NCBI GenBank assembly: GCA_041605955.1
Contig: JBFIXI010000051.1
Coordinates: 1-28,803 of the forward strand
Direction of reading: 5' to 3'
DNA: 28,803 bases
DNA from: JAHEJX01 sp041605955
Lineage (GTDB): Bacteria; Actinomycetota; Acidimicrobiia; Spongiisociales; UBA5794
Shown: positions 14,775 through 22,285 of the stretch, one piece after another
How the letters are laid out: each line of letters starts with the position of its first letter
How positions within the stretch are numbered: the first letter of the stretch is position 1
Notes under the pieces: generated by a model
Seen by the model: the letters and a program-made list of their open reading frames with translations, nothing else
The model's database searches: none
What the model was told of the DNA's origin: nothing
Position numbers and translations under genes: made by a program

Positions 14775-16253
14775 GTGGCTCTGCCGAAAGTCATCGGCAC
14801 TGAGGTCGAGTACGGCATAACGGTGCGCAACTCGCCGGATTTCAACCCGGTGATGGGCTCGAGCACTCTCATCAACTCGTACGCCGGCGAGCGTGCCCGG
14901 ATCCAGTGGTCATTCGACGAGGAGTCGCCGGGCCGCGACGCGCGCGGCTTCGGCTACGAAGATGCGATGCCTTCCGAGCTCGACTCGGGACTCGTGAACG
15001 TCGTGCTCACGAACGGGGCCCGTCTCTATGTGGACCATGCCCATCCCGAGTACTCCACGCCGGAGTGCGCCGACGCAAGGCAAGCGGCGCTGCACGACAA
15101 AGCCGGGGAGGTGGTGATGGCGCGCGCCGTCGCCCGAACCCGCGCAGTGATGCCGCCGGCCGAGCGCATGTTCATCCACAAGAACAACTCGGATGGGAAG
15201 GGGAACTCCTACGGGGCTCACGAGAACTACCTGATCGCTCGCGACATGCCCTTCGGCTCGATCGTCCGCCATCTGACTGGATTCCTCGTGACTCGCCAGA
15301 TCTTCACGGGGAGCGGCAAAGTGGGCTCGGAGAACGGCCGTCCCCAAGTCGACTACCAGATCAGCCAGCGAGCCGACTTCTTCGAAGAAGAGGTGGGACT
15401 CGAGACCACCCTCAAGCGGCCGATCATCAACACACGCGACGAACCGCATGCCGACTCCGCCAAATACCGGCGGCTCCACGTGATCATTGGTGACGCCACC
15501 CGCGCCGAGCCGCAGACCTACCTCAAGCTGGGCTCGGCCGCGTTGATCCTCGATGCTCTCGAAGACGGAGCTCTCAACGAGGCGTTGGTGCTCGCCAATC
15601 CGGTCCCCGCCGTCACCGCCGTCAGCCACGACCCCACGCTGCGGACCCTGCTCGAGCTCGAGGACGGACGCCGGATCACCGCGCTCGAGGCGCAGTGGCA
15701 GTATCTGGAGTGGGCCAAGAAGTACGTGGACGGAGGGGCCGAAAGCCCTGTCTACCCCGAGGTCGTAGAGCTATGGGAGAGCATCCTGACCGACTTGGAG
15801 GTCGACCCACGGCGCACCGCCGACCGATTGGACTGGACGGCCAAGCTCGTCCTCTTCGAAGGGTACATCGAACGGGACAAGCTGGAGTGGGACGACCCCA
15901 AGCTGGCTTTGATGGATCTGCAATATCACGATGTCGACCCGGACAAGGGGCTCTACGACCGCCTCGCCGCGGCCGGGCGCTTCCATCGACTGTTCACCGA
16001 AGACGAGATCGAGGTCGCCGTCAGCGGGCCCCCGACGACGACGCGAGCCTATTTCCGAGGCCGGTGCGTCGAGAAATATCGAGATGCGCTGGTAGCGGCC
16101 AACTGGGACTCGCTGGTATTCGACGTGGGCGGAGAGGCATTGAAGCGGGTGCCTATGATGGAACCGCTGCGCGGTAGCGAGGAGCTGGTGGGCGGCCTGA
16201 TCGACCGGGCCGACACCGCCGCCGAGCTGCTGCAACTACTTGGAGGCGAATAG
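14775..16253 (+). CDS. dop: Pup deamidase/depupylase Dop
   Basis: This 492-residue member of the glutamine-synthetase-like Dop/PafA family hydrolyses the bond between Pup and substrate lysine and, where Pup ends in Gln, converts it to Glu. It has the N-terminal GTEVEYG with the Mg-ATP-binding Glu, the extra Dop loop at about residues 30-60 that PafA lacks, and the catalytic Asp87 in LYVDHAHPEYSTPEC. The motif HKNNSDGKGNSYGAHENY and RPIINTRDEPHAD complete the active site. It starts with GTG after GAAGG. The stop overlaps the pup GTG by one base. As Pup here ends in Glu, depupylation should be its main job. Confidence 0.96.
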   Translation: MALPKVIGTEVEYGITVRNSPDFNPVMGSSTLINSYAGERARIQWSFDEESPGRDARGFGYEDAMPSELDSGLVNVVLTNGARLYVDHAHPEYSTPECADARQAALHDKAGEVVMARAVARTRAVMPPAERMFIHKNNSDGKGNSYGAHENYLIARDMPFGSIVRHLTGFLVTRQIFTGSGKVGSENGRPQVDYQISQRADFFEEEVGLETTLKRPIINTRDEPHADSAKYRRLHVIIGDATRAEPQTYLKLGSAALILDALEDGALNEALVLANPVPAVTAVSHDPTLRTLLELEDGRRITALEAQWQYLEWAKKYVDGGAESPVYPEVVELWESILTDLEVDPRRTADRLDWTAKLVLFEGYIERDKLEWDDPKLALMDLQYHDVDPDKGLYDRLAAAGRFHRLFTEDEIEVAVSGPPTTTRAYFRGRCVEKYRDALVAANWDSLVFDVGGEALKRVPMMEPLRGSEELVGGLIDRADTAAELLQLLGGE

Positions 16254-16447
16254 TGGCTGAACAGGAACGCAAGCAGAGTCGCGCCGAGACCACCGATGAA
16301 GAGGTCATCGAAGCCAGCGCCGAAGCGGCGGTGGAGGCTGAAGAGATCACCGACCGCATCGACGACCTGCTCGATGAGATCGACACCGTTCTCGAAGAGA
16401 ACGCCGAGGAGTTCGTGAAGAATTACGTGCAGAAGGGTGGCGAGTGA
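16253..16447 (+). CDS. pup: Prokaryotic ubiquitin-like protein Pup (ends in GGE)
   Basis: The 64-residue, acidic, mostly disordered protein is ligated through its C-terminal Glu to lysines of target proteins. The middle (about residues 20-52) is the amphipathic segment that pairs with the Mpa coiled coil, with DRIDDLLDEIDTVLEENAEEFVKNYVQKGGE-like features: the motif FVKNYVQKGG is diagnostic. The last residue is Glu, not Gln, so Pup is ready for ligation without deamidation. It starts with GTG, overlapping the dop stop, and its stop overlaps the prcB GTG. Overlap on both sides suggests tight stoichiometric coupling. Confidence 0.96.
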   Translation: MAEQERKQSRAETTDEEVIEASAEAAVEAEEITDRIDDLLDEIDTVLEENAEEFVKNYVQKGGE

Positions 16448-17244
16448 GCCGCGACGCTCGTCGCTACGTCTCAGGACCCCTGCCCCTCGACTCGGTGGCT
16501 CCCGACTCGAGCTTCATCTCCCTCCTGGAGTCGGAAGGCATGGCTCCGAGCTGGGAAGCGGCCTCTGGTGATATCGAGGTGCCGGAAGCAACGACCGTTC
16601 TCGCCGTCAGGTATCGCGACGGCGTCGTCATGGCCGGCGACCGGCGCGCTACCGCCGGCAACGTTATTGCCCACCGCCGCGTGCAGAAGGTGTTCCCCGC
16701 GGACGACTACTCGGCGGTCGCTATCTCGGGCACGGCGGGTATGGCGGTGGAGCTCATCAAGTTGTTCCAGACCGAGTTGGAGCACTATGAGAAGATCGAG
16801 GGCACCCGTCTGTCGCTCGAAGGCAAGGCCAACTATCTGGCCAGGATGGTGCGCAACCATTTGCCGTTAGCTTTTCAGGGCCTTGCGGTGGTGCCCCTCT
16901 TCTGTGGATACGACCAGGAAGCGAGCCAAGGGCGGCTGTACACCTTCGATGTCGTCGGCGGCCGCTACGAAGAACAGGATTACGCAACGACCGGATCGGG
17001 TGGCGCCGAGGCCAAAGCCTTCATCAAGTCGGTCCACGATCCGGAGATGGATGAGGACGCCGCCCTGCGCACGGCAGTCGAGGCGCTGATCGCCGCCGCC
17101 GAGGAGGATGTCGCCACGGGCGGCCCCGATCTGCGGCGGCGCATCTACCCGAACGTGGTGACCGTCACCGCCGACGGATACACCGAGATCGGCGAGGATC
17201 GGATTGCTGCCGTGGCCGCCGAGGCTTTGGAGGCGCGCCCATGA
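16444..17244 (+). CDS. prcB: 20S proteasome beta subunit PrcB
   Basis: This 266-residue Ntn hydrolase is the proteolytic subunit. A propeptide of about 49 residues precedes Thr50 (Thr1 of the mature chain) in TTVLAVRYRDG. Asp in MAGDRRAT (Asp17 of the mature numbering) and Lys in VQKVF (Lys33) complete the active site. GSGG and a C-terminal ATGGPDLRRRIYP stretch match mycobacterial PrcB. The residue before Thr1 is Ala; the usual one is Gly, so processing may differ. GTG start in a GTGA overlap with pup; its stop overlaps the prcA ATG. Confidence 0.96.
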   Translation: MSRDARRYVSGPLPLDSVAPDSSFISLLESEGMAPSWEAASGDIEVPEATTVLAVRYRDGVVMAGDRRATAGNVIAHRRVQKVFPADDYSAVAISGTAGMAVELIKLFQTELEHYEKIEGTRLSLEGKANYLARMVRNHLPLAFQGLAVVPLFCGYDQEASQGRLYTFDVVGGRYEEQDYATTGSGGAEAKAFIKSVHDPEMDEDAALRTAVEALIAAAEEDVATGGPDLRRRIYPNVVTVTADGYTEIGEDRIAAVAAEALEARP

Positions 17245-17927
17245 GCATGCCGATCTACGTCCCGCCCGAACAGCTGATCAAGGATCGGGCCGAGTTCGCC
17301 AAGAAAGGGATCGCTCGCGGCCGGCCGATCGTCGTGCTCGAATACACCGGCGGCATCTTGCTGCTCGGGGAGAACCCGTCCGGATCGCTGCAGAAGATCG
17401 GCGAGATCTACGACAGGGTGGCGTTCGCCGGTGTGGGGCGCTTCAACGAGTTCGAGAGCCTGCGCGTCGCCGGAATTCGATACGCCGATATCAAGGGCTA
17501 TTCGTATGGGCGCGGCGATGTCACCGCCAAGGGGCTGGCCAACGCCTACGCACAAACCCTGGGGCACGTGTTCACCCACGAGATCAAGCCGTATGAGATC
17601 GAAGTGATCGTGGCTGAGATCGGTGACGAGCCGCAGGACAATCAGATCTTCCGGATCCAGTTCGACGGCACATTGCGCGATCTGCAGAAGTTCGGCGCGA
17701 TCGGCGGCGACGAGGACCATTTGATGGGCAGGCTCCAAGCCGACTATGTCGACGGCTTGGATCTCGACGCATCGCTTCGGCTGGGCTGCAACGCTATCGA
17801 ATCGATCGAGAGCGAGGCGATTCCGAACGATGGATGGGAGGCGGCAGTGCTCGACCGCGCCAACAACCGTCGCAAATTCCGCCGGATCGACGAGGCCACC
17901 ATCGCCGCCGCCCGAGCCGGTTCCTAG
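17241..17927 (+). CDS. prcA: 20S proteasome alpha subunit PrcA
   Basis: The 228-residue alpha subunit forms the outer rings that gate the chamber and dock Mpa. The N-terminus MSMPIYVPPEQLIKDRAEFAKKGIARGRP matches the gating and H0-helix region of actinobacterial PrcA (shown in parts: YVPPEQ, KDRAEFA, KKGIARG). No N-terminal catalytic Thr is present, as expected. The ATGA overlap couples it to prcB, giving the equal amounts required by the alpha7-beta7-beta7-alpha7 particle. It ends six bases before a convergent gene, where no terminator hairpin was seen. Confidence 0.96.
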   Translation: MSMPIYVPPEQLIKDRAEFAKKGIARGRPIVVLEYTGGILLLGENPSGSLQKIGEIYDRVAFAGVGRFNEFESLRVAGIRYADIKGYSYGRGDVTAKGLANAYAQTLGHVFTHEIKPYEIEVIVAEIGDEPQDNQIFRIQFDGTLRDLQKFGAIGGDEDHLMGRLQADYVDGLDLDASLRLGCNAIESIESEAIPNDGWEAAVLDRANNRRKFRRIDEATIAAARAGS

Positions 17928-17933
17928 TTACCG

Positions 17934-18308
17934 CTAGTAGACCCGCAGCACGGCCAGCACCAGTAGCCCCATCATGATGACGCCAAGCGCCAGCGCCATG
18001 ACCTTCATGTCGAAGGAGCGCATCGCCGTGAAGTTGTCGATCTCGGGATCTGCAGGAGCCAGGGCGTCGTTCACTTCGGCGTCGAGCAGGATTGACGCGG
18101 CTTCGTCCACTCTGTCCGAGAGCACCCACAACTCGGTTTCTGCCATGTTGCCCACGGTCACCGGATAGGGACCCAAGGCCGGGCTGTGCACTCGCACCTC
18201 GATTCCTTCTGAGCGGAGTCGAGCGGCCAGGACGTTTCCCGCCGAGATATCGCCGACGGTCGCCACCTTGACGAAGCGGCCGGGCTCGGGGACGGTTCCC
18301 TGCGTCAT
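17934..18308 (-). CDS. DUF2007-like small membrane protein
   Basis: This 124-residue protein has an N-terminal module of about 75 residues (FVKVATVGDISAGNVLAARLRSEGIEV, with AETELWVLSDRVDEAASIL) that resembles DUF2007, the putative signal-transducing domain found in bacteria. It ends in one membrane helix (about 101-121) with a one-residue-like short tail. The start is the ATG at 18308. There is no ribosome site, but TACGAT lies seven bases upstream, so the mRNA is likely leaderless. A longer frame upstream is Arg- and Ser-rich and overlaps pafA, so it was rejected. It interrupts the usual order between prcA and pafA in antisense direction. The function is unknown. Confidence 0.8.
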   Translation of the reverse strand: MTQGTVPEPGRFVKVATVGDISAGNVLAARLRSEGIEVRVHSPALGPYPVTVGNMAETELWVLSDRVDEAASILLDAEVNDALAPADPEIDNFTAMRSFDMKVMALALGVIMMGLLVLAVLRVY

Positions 18309-18315
18309 ATGCCAG

Positions 18316-18321
18316 ATCGTA
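18316..18321 (-). promoter_or_regulatory. -10 element for the DUF2007-like gene, leaderless type
   Basis: On the minus strand the hexamer reads TACGAT and ends seven bases before the ATG at 18308, with no ribosome site. The divergent pafA promoter lies about 105 bases away. Confidence 0.5.
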
Positions 18322-18425
18322 ACGGCAAGACTGCGGCTACTGGACGGCTCCGGCAAGGGGCGGCCCAGCGCGAGCAGGGCCCTCGACGGTTGCGGAAAGC
18401 GGCACGCAAACGGCCCACTGGCGGT

Positions 18426-18431
18426 TACCCT
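18426..18431 (+). promoter_or_regulatory. -10 element for pafA, leaderless type
   Basis: TACCCT ends eight bases before the pafA ATG, in the context GCGGTTACCCT. The same GTTACCCT string is found before the OmpA/BON gene. No ribosome site precedes the ATG. Confidence 0.5.
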
Positions 18432-18439
18432 GCATTCCG

Positions 18440-19795
18440 ATGACCCGCAGGATATTCGGCATCGAGAACGAGTACGGCGTGACCTGCACGCTGCGCGGGC
18501 AGCGGCGCCTCTCACCCGACGAGGTCGCCCGCTACCTGTTCCGTCGCGTCGTCAGTTGGGGCCGTTCCTCCAACGTGTTCCTCGAGAACGGCGCCCGGCT
18601 GTATCTCGACGTGGGATCCCACCCCGAATACGCCACTCCCGAGTGCGACAGCCTCTACGACGTCGTGCGTCACGACAAGGCCGGCGAGCGGATCCTCGAG
18701 GGATTGCTCCACTCTGCGGAGACCCGCCTCGAAGAAGAAGGCATCAAAGGCCAGATCTACCTCTTCAAGAACAACACCGACTCTGCGGGAAACTCCTACG
18801 GCTGCCACGAGAACTACCTCATCGGGCGCCACGGCGACTTTCAGCGCATCATCGACACGCTCATTCCGTTCTTCGTGACCCGTCAGATCTACGCCGGCGC
18901 CGGCAAGCTGCTCCAGACTGCGCGCGGCACTGTCTTCTGCTTGGCGCAGCGGGCCGAGCACATCTGGGAAGGGATATCGTCGGCCACTACCCGCAGCCGC
19001 CCGATCATCAACACCCGCGATGAGCCGCACGCCGACGCGGAGCGATATCGGCGGCTCCACGTCATCGCCGGCGACTCGAATATGTCCGAGTACATGAACT
19101 ACGTCAAGGTGGGAACGACCGCCGCGTTGTTGCAGATGCTCGAGGACGATGTGGTATTCCGCGACCTCACGCTGGAGAACCCTATCCGGGCGATTCGGGA
19201 GATATCGCACGACATCACCTGCCGGCGCCGCGTCCGCCTGGCGAATGGGCGCGAGCTGAGCGCGCTCGACGTGCAGTGGGAGTATCTCGAGCGGGCGATC
19301 CGTTACGCCCGCACCTCGGGATTCCCCCCGGAGGTGGAGCAAGCGGTGTTGATGTGGGAGAACCTGCTCACCGGGCTGGAGAAGGACCCGCTGTCGCTGC
19401 ATCGCGAGTGCGACTGGGTGGCCAAGCACAAGCTGATAGAGGAATATCGGGCCAAGCACGACCTGCCGTTGTCGTCCCCACGGCTGGCGTTGCTCGATCT
19501 CGCCTACCACGACGTGAGCAAGGAGCGGGGGCTCTACTACATGCTCGAGCGCCGTGGCCGGATGGAGCGAGTCATCACCGACGAGTCGGTCGTCAAAGCG
19601 ATGACCGATCCGCCGGCGACCACCCGGGCCCGGTTGCGGGGGGAGTTCATCAAGGCTGCCAAGGCGAAGAAGCGGGACTTCACCGTCGACTGGGTCCACC
19701 TCAAGCTCAACGACCAAGCGCAGCGAACCGTGCTCTGCAAGGACCCGTTCAAAGCTGTCGACGAGCGGGTCGAGAAGCTCATCGAGAGCTTGTGA
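18440..19795 (+). CDS. pafA: Pup--protein ligase PafA
   Basis: This 451-residue enzyme uses ATP to phosphorylate the C-terminal Glu of Pup and transfer it to a substrate lysine. Glu9 in GIENEYGV binds Mg-ATP and Asp57 in LYLDVGSHPEYATPEC is the family's catalytic aspartate. FKNNTDSAGNSYGCHENYL and RPIINTRDEPHAD line the nucleotide pocket. It lacks the long insertion near residue 40 that marks Dop. The C-terminal domain contains DWVHLKLNDQAQRTVLCKDPF, which helps hold Pup. The length fits the family. It is transcribed apart from prcA because the DUF2007-like gene intervenes. pafB follows after 50 bases. Confidence 0.97.
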   Translation: MTRRIFGIENEYGVTCTLRGQRRLSPDEVARYLFRRVVSWGRSSNVFLENGARLYLDVGSHPEYATPECDSLYDVVRHDKAGERILEGLLHSAETRLEEEGIKGQIYLFKNNTDSAGNSYGCHENYLIGRHGDFQRIIDTLIPFFVTRQIYAGAGKLLQTARGTVFCLAQRAEHIWEGISSATTRSRPIINTRDEPHADAERYRRLHVIAGDSNMSEYMNYVKVGTTAALLQMLEDDVVFRDLTLENPIRAIREISHDITCRRRVRLANGRELSALDVQWEYLERAIRYARTSGFPPEVEQAVLMWENLLTGLEKDPLSLHRECDWVAKHKLIEEYRAKHDLPLSSPRLALLDLAYHDVSKERGLYYMLERRGRMERVITDESVVKAMTDPPATTRARLRGEFIKAAKAKKRDFTVDWVHLKLNDQAQRTVLCKDPFKAVDERVEKLIESL

Positions 19796-19806
19796 CTTCG
19801 CAGTCC

Positions 19807-19835
19807 TTCACTTAGCACCGCGCCCAACGTACTCT
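19807..19835 (+). promoter_or_regulatory. Promoter for pafBC
   Basis: TTCACT (19807-19812) and TACTCT (19830-19835) are separated by 17 bp. The -10 ends ten bases before the pafB ATG, with no ribosome site, so the leader would be absent or only a few bases long. Confidence 0.5.
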
Positions 19836-19845
19836 GCGCGCAACG

Positions 19846-20778
19846 ATGCAGAACGTCATCGAGCGCATCCTGAACCTGCTTGCCTTCCTCCTCACGGTGC
19901 AACGCCCCGTCAGTGCCGACGAGATAAGGGTGACGGTCGCCGGCTACGACCGCTCCAGCGACGAGGCGTTCCGGCGCATGTTCGAACGCGACAAAGACCT
20001 GCTTCGCCAGCTTGGCATCCCTCTGCAAATGCGGCCCACCGATGCCTGGGAAGTCGAGTACGGCTACGTCGTCCCAGCCGACCAGTACGCCTTGGGCGAT
20101 CCGGGTTTGACGGATGAAGAGCGGGCAGCCCTGTGGCTGGCGGCCCAGGTGGTCAGGATCGGGGGACAGGCCACCGGCCCGGAGGCACTGTTCAAACTCG
20201 GCGGGGCGCCGATCGGGGGCGCGGTCGAGCCGCTTGCCGCCGATCTGGGCGCCGAGAGCGACCTGCTCGGAGACGCATTCCTCGCGGTCGCCGAGCGGCG
20301 TTGGGTTGGGTTTGAGTATCGGGGCTCACGCCGGCTGGTAGCACCATACGGTTTGGTGCACAGGCGGGGACATTGGTATCTGGTTGGTCCTGAGCGGTCC
20401 AACGAGCGGCTGGTCAAGGCGTTCCGGTTCGATCGCGCCGCGGACTTGATCGTGGGCGATGAACCGGGGCAGTTCGAACGGCCGGCCCGGTTCCGTGCCA
20501 GCGACGCGATTCCCCAGGCCCCTTGGGAGGCGGGTAGTGACGACATCGTGGCCGATGTCGTCTTCGATGCCGACCTGGCGTGGTGGGCGCGTCGGCAGCT
20601 CAGCGGCCGCGTCGAGGCCAAGGTCGAGGATGACGGAACGCTGCGTGTCTCCATGCCGGTTGCCAACGTCGATGCGTTCTTGGCGTGGATGCTCAGCTTC
20701 GACGACCGTGCCGAGATCCTCGGCCCTCCAGAGCTGCGGGACGCTTTCGTGACGCGCCTCACCGGTTCGGCGGCATGA
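19846..20778 (+). CDS. pafB: WYL-domain transcriptional regulator PafB
   Basis: The 310-residue protein has an N-terminal winged-helix DNA-binding domain (about 1-70, including RPVSADEIRVTVAGYDRSS in the helix-turn-helix region), a WYL domain (about 135-220, with GHWYLVGPERS and KAFRFDRAADL) and a C-terminal WCX-like domain. In mycobacteria PafB and PafC form a heteromeric activator of DNA-repair genes that is induced by damage, probably through single-stranded nucleic acid binding by WYL. The position after pafA is conserved. The stop overlaps the pafC ATG (ATGA), which agrees with equal synthesis of the two subunits. Confidence 0.94.
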   Translation: MQNVIERILNLLAFLLTVQRPVSADEIRVTVAGYDRSSDEAFRRMFERDKDLLRQLGIPLQMRPTDAWEVEYGYVVPADQYALGDPGLTDEERAALWLAAQVVRIGGQATGPEALFKLGGAPIGGAVEPLAADLGAESDLLGDAFLAVAERRWVGFEYRGSRRLVAPYGLVHRRGHWYLVGPERSNERLVKAFRFDRAADLIVGDEPGQFERPARFRASDAIPQAPWEAGSDDIVADVVFDADLAWWARRQLSGRVEAKVEDDGTLRVSMPVANVDAFLAWMLSFDDRAEILGPPELRDAFVTRLTGSAA

Positions 20779-21704
20779 GCAGTGCCAAGACGGCGCGCCG
20801 TCTCACCCGCCTCCTCGCCATGCTCCCGTGGGTCATCGCTCACCCGGGGGCGACCGTAGCTGAGGTGTGCGAGCGCTTCGATTACACGCCTCGGCAACTC
20901 GCGGCCGACTTGAACCTGGTGTTCGTGTGCGGCCTACCCGGCTATGGACCAGGCGATCTGATGGTTGCCTACATCGATGATGATGAGGTCATCGTGGAAA
21001 TGGCGGACTACTTCAAGTCGGCGGTGCGGCTGTCCGCTCCCGAGGCGCTGACGTTGCTGGCGGCCGGCATGGCTGTGCTCTCCTCGGGACAGGCTCCGGC
21101 GGCGCTGGCTTCAGGCGTTGCCAAGCTGCAACGGCTGCTGCTCCCCGATTCGGAGGACTCGCTCGTGGTCGATCTTGCCGAACCGGAGCTCGTGGGCGAA
21201 CTGCGGGCGGCTGCCGCCTCGGGCAACGTGGTGCGAATCGTGTACACCGCTCTGGGAAGCGGCGCCACGACACGGCGCGACATCGAGCCGTGGACGGTGT
21301 TCTCCACAATGGGCAACTGGTACGTCTCGGCCTACTGCCGTTTGGCGGACGGTGAACGGGTCTTTCGTATCGACCGAATTCAAGAGGCCACCATTCGCCC
21401 CGAGACCTTCCAACCGCCGACAGAGCTGCCACCGCCGGTTGTCATGTACTCGCCGGGAGTGGACGACGTGGCAGCCACCATCCGGCTCTCCGCGGCCTCG
21501 AAGTGGATCACCGAGTACTACCCGGTGGAGGAGCTGGACGCTCCCAATGGTGACCAGCTGGTCCGGTTCAGCGCGTCGGATCCACAAGTCATTGCGCGTC
21601 TGCTGCTGCGGCTCGGAGACACGGCCGAGCTCGTCGAGGGTCCCGAAGTAGCTCAGGCGGTGGCCGATCTCCGGAGCCGCATCCTGGCGCGCTACCAGCG
21701 CTGA
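20775..21704 (+). CDS. pafC: WYL-domain transcriptional regulator PafC
   Basis: This 309-residue partner of PafB has an N-terminal helix-turn-helix (about 1-55, with HPGATVAEVCERFDYTPRQL), a WYL domain (about 130-215, with NWYVSAYCRLADGERVFRIDRI) and a C-terminal WCX-type domain. It starts with ATG at 20775, inside the end of pafB; an upstream in-frame ATG at 20685 would overlap pafB by 94 bases and is unlikely. The DNA-damage role is known from mycobacteria and is transferred here by synteny and domain order. Confidence 0.94.
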   Translation: MSSAKTARRLTRLLAMLPWVIAHPGATVAEVCERFDYTPRQLAADLNLVFVCGLPGYGPGDLMVAYIDDDEVIVEMADYFKSAVRLSAPEALTLLAAGMAVLSSGQAPAALASGVAKLQRLLLPDSEDSLVVDLAEPELVGELRAAAASGNVVRIVYTALGSGATTRRDIEPWTVFSTMGNWYVSAYCRLADGERVFRIDRIQEATIRPETFQPPTELPPPVVMYSPGVDDVAATIRLSAASKWITEYYPVEELDAPNGDQLVRFSASDPQVIARLLLRLGDTAELVEGPEVAQAVADLRSRILARYQR

Positions 21705-21735
21705 ATCGCCATGGCTCGAAACGGGCTAGCGCCTT

Positions 21736-21758
21736 ATGACTAAGAGCCAAATAGTCAT
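21736..21758. promoter_or_regulatory. Inverted repeat ATGACTA-N9-TAGTCAT, possible operator
   Basis: Two exact 7-base arms (21736-21742 and 21752-21758) with a nine-base spacer lie between pafC and the zinc-ribbon gene. The spacing suits a dimeric regulator, or a weak RNA hairpin. An ATG that opens a longer reading frame of the next gene lies within the left arm. No T-run follows, so it is not a normal terminator. Confidence 0.35.
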
Positions 21759-21822
21759 TCAGGCAGCATCCCAGGTGCCGATGTTCTCATCGAGCACACC
21801 GTTGAGACCGGAGCGAAACTGG

Positions 21823-22110
21823 ATGACGACCATCAGGACCACATGCGACCGATGCGGCGACGTCGAACTGACGACAGCCGATATTGGCCTCGAGCTGGCT
21901 CCGTCCGGGATGACCGGCTGCTATCGCTTCACGTGCCCGTTCTGCACATCGATCCAGCGCCGTCCCGCCAACAACCGGGTCGTCAGCATCCTTCTGGCCA
22001 CCGGTGTGGAATACACGGTCATCGATCCGATCGGACCGATTACCGAGACGGAGATCGCAGCTTTCGCAGCCGCCCTCGAGCACGACGATTGGTACTCACA
22101 GATCACCTGA
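21823..22110 (+). CDS. Small zinc-ribbon-like protein
   Basis: The 95-residue product has two Cys pairs, CDRCGD and CPFC, about 25 residues apart, as in a zinc ribbon, and a C-terminal hydrophobic-acidic part (TETEIAAFAAALEHDDWYSQI). It is not recognised as a known family. The start at 21823 is supported by GGAG nine bases upstream. An in-frame ATG at 21736 would add 29 residues of Ser- and Pro-rich sequence but lies in an inverted repeat and lacks a ribosome site. It lies between pafC and tatA and ends at a strong hairpin; mycobacteria have pafC directly before tatA, so this is an addition. Confidence 0.7.
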   Translation: MTTIRTTCDRCGDVELTTADIGLELAPSGMTGCYRFTCPFCTSIQRRPANNRVVSILLATGVEYTVIDPIGPITETEIAAFAAALEHDDWYSQIT

Positions 22111-22133
22111 TCGCCTTGGCAGGGAGCAGGGAC

Positions 22134-22166
22134 TGAGAAATGGCGCCCAGGGGGCGCCATTTCTCA
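22134..22166. terminator. Strong hairpin terminator, probably bidirectional
   Basis: A perfect 15-bp stem (22134-22148 with 22152-22166) and a three-base loop AGG form the best hairpin in the window. The stem has AT-rich ends (TGAGAAATGG on the left), so the RNA of either strand carries U-rich sequence on the 3' side (ATTTCTCATTT on the plus strand). It follows the zinc-ribbon gene and separates the pafABC region from the tat operon. Confidence 0.8.
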
Positions 22167-22270
22167 TTTGACAGGAAGGCTTGGTGGTGTGATCGCTGCC
22201 GGGCCGCCCGTACTGCCGTAAGCTCATGCTGGAGATGGGGGATGCCGAGAACATGTACGCAAAACGTCTC

Positions 22271-22276
22271 TAGCAT
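22271..22276 (+). promoter_or_regulatory. -10 element for the tatA operon, leaderless type
   Basis: TAGCAT ends nine bases before the tatA ATG, with no ribosome site. No clear -35 is present at 16-18 bp. A TTGACA at 22168-22173 lies too far upstream and has no good partner. Confidence 0.4.
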
Positions 22277-22285
22277 CGAGGCTGT

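Noticed and set aside
14057..14875. Minus-strand frame opposite mpa
   Set aside because: Antisense to a complete, motif-bearing AAA ATPase; no ribosome site or family signal.
18309..18515. Upstream extension of the DUF2007-like frame
   Set aside because: It would overlap the pafA start in antisense and is Arg/Ser/Cys-rich; the ATG at 18308 has its own -10 hexamer.
22168..22173. TTGACA consensus -35 element
   Set aside because: No -10 hexamer of useful quality lies 16-18 bp downstream; it abuts the terminator hairpin and is probably chance.
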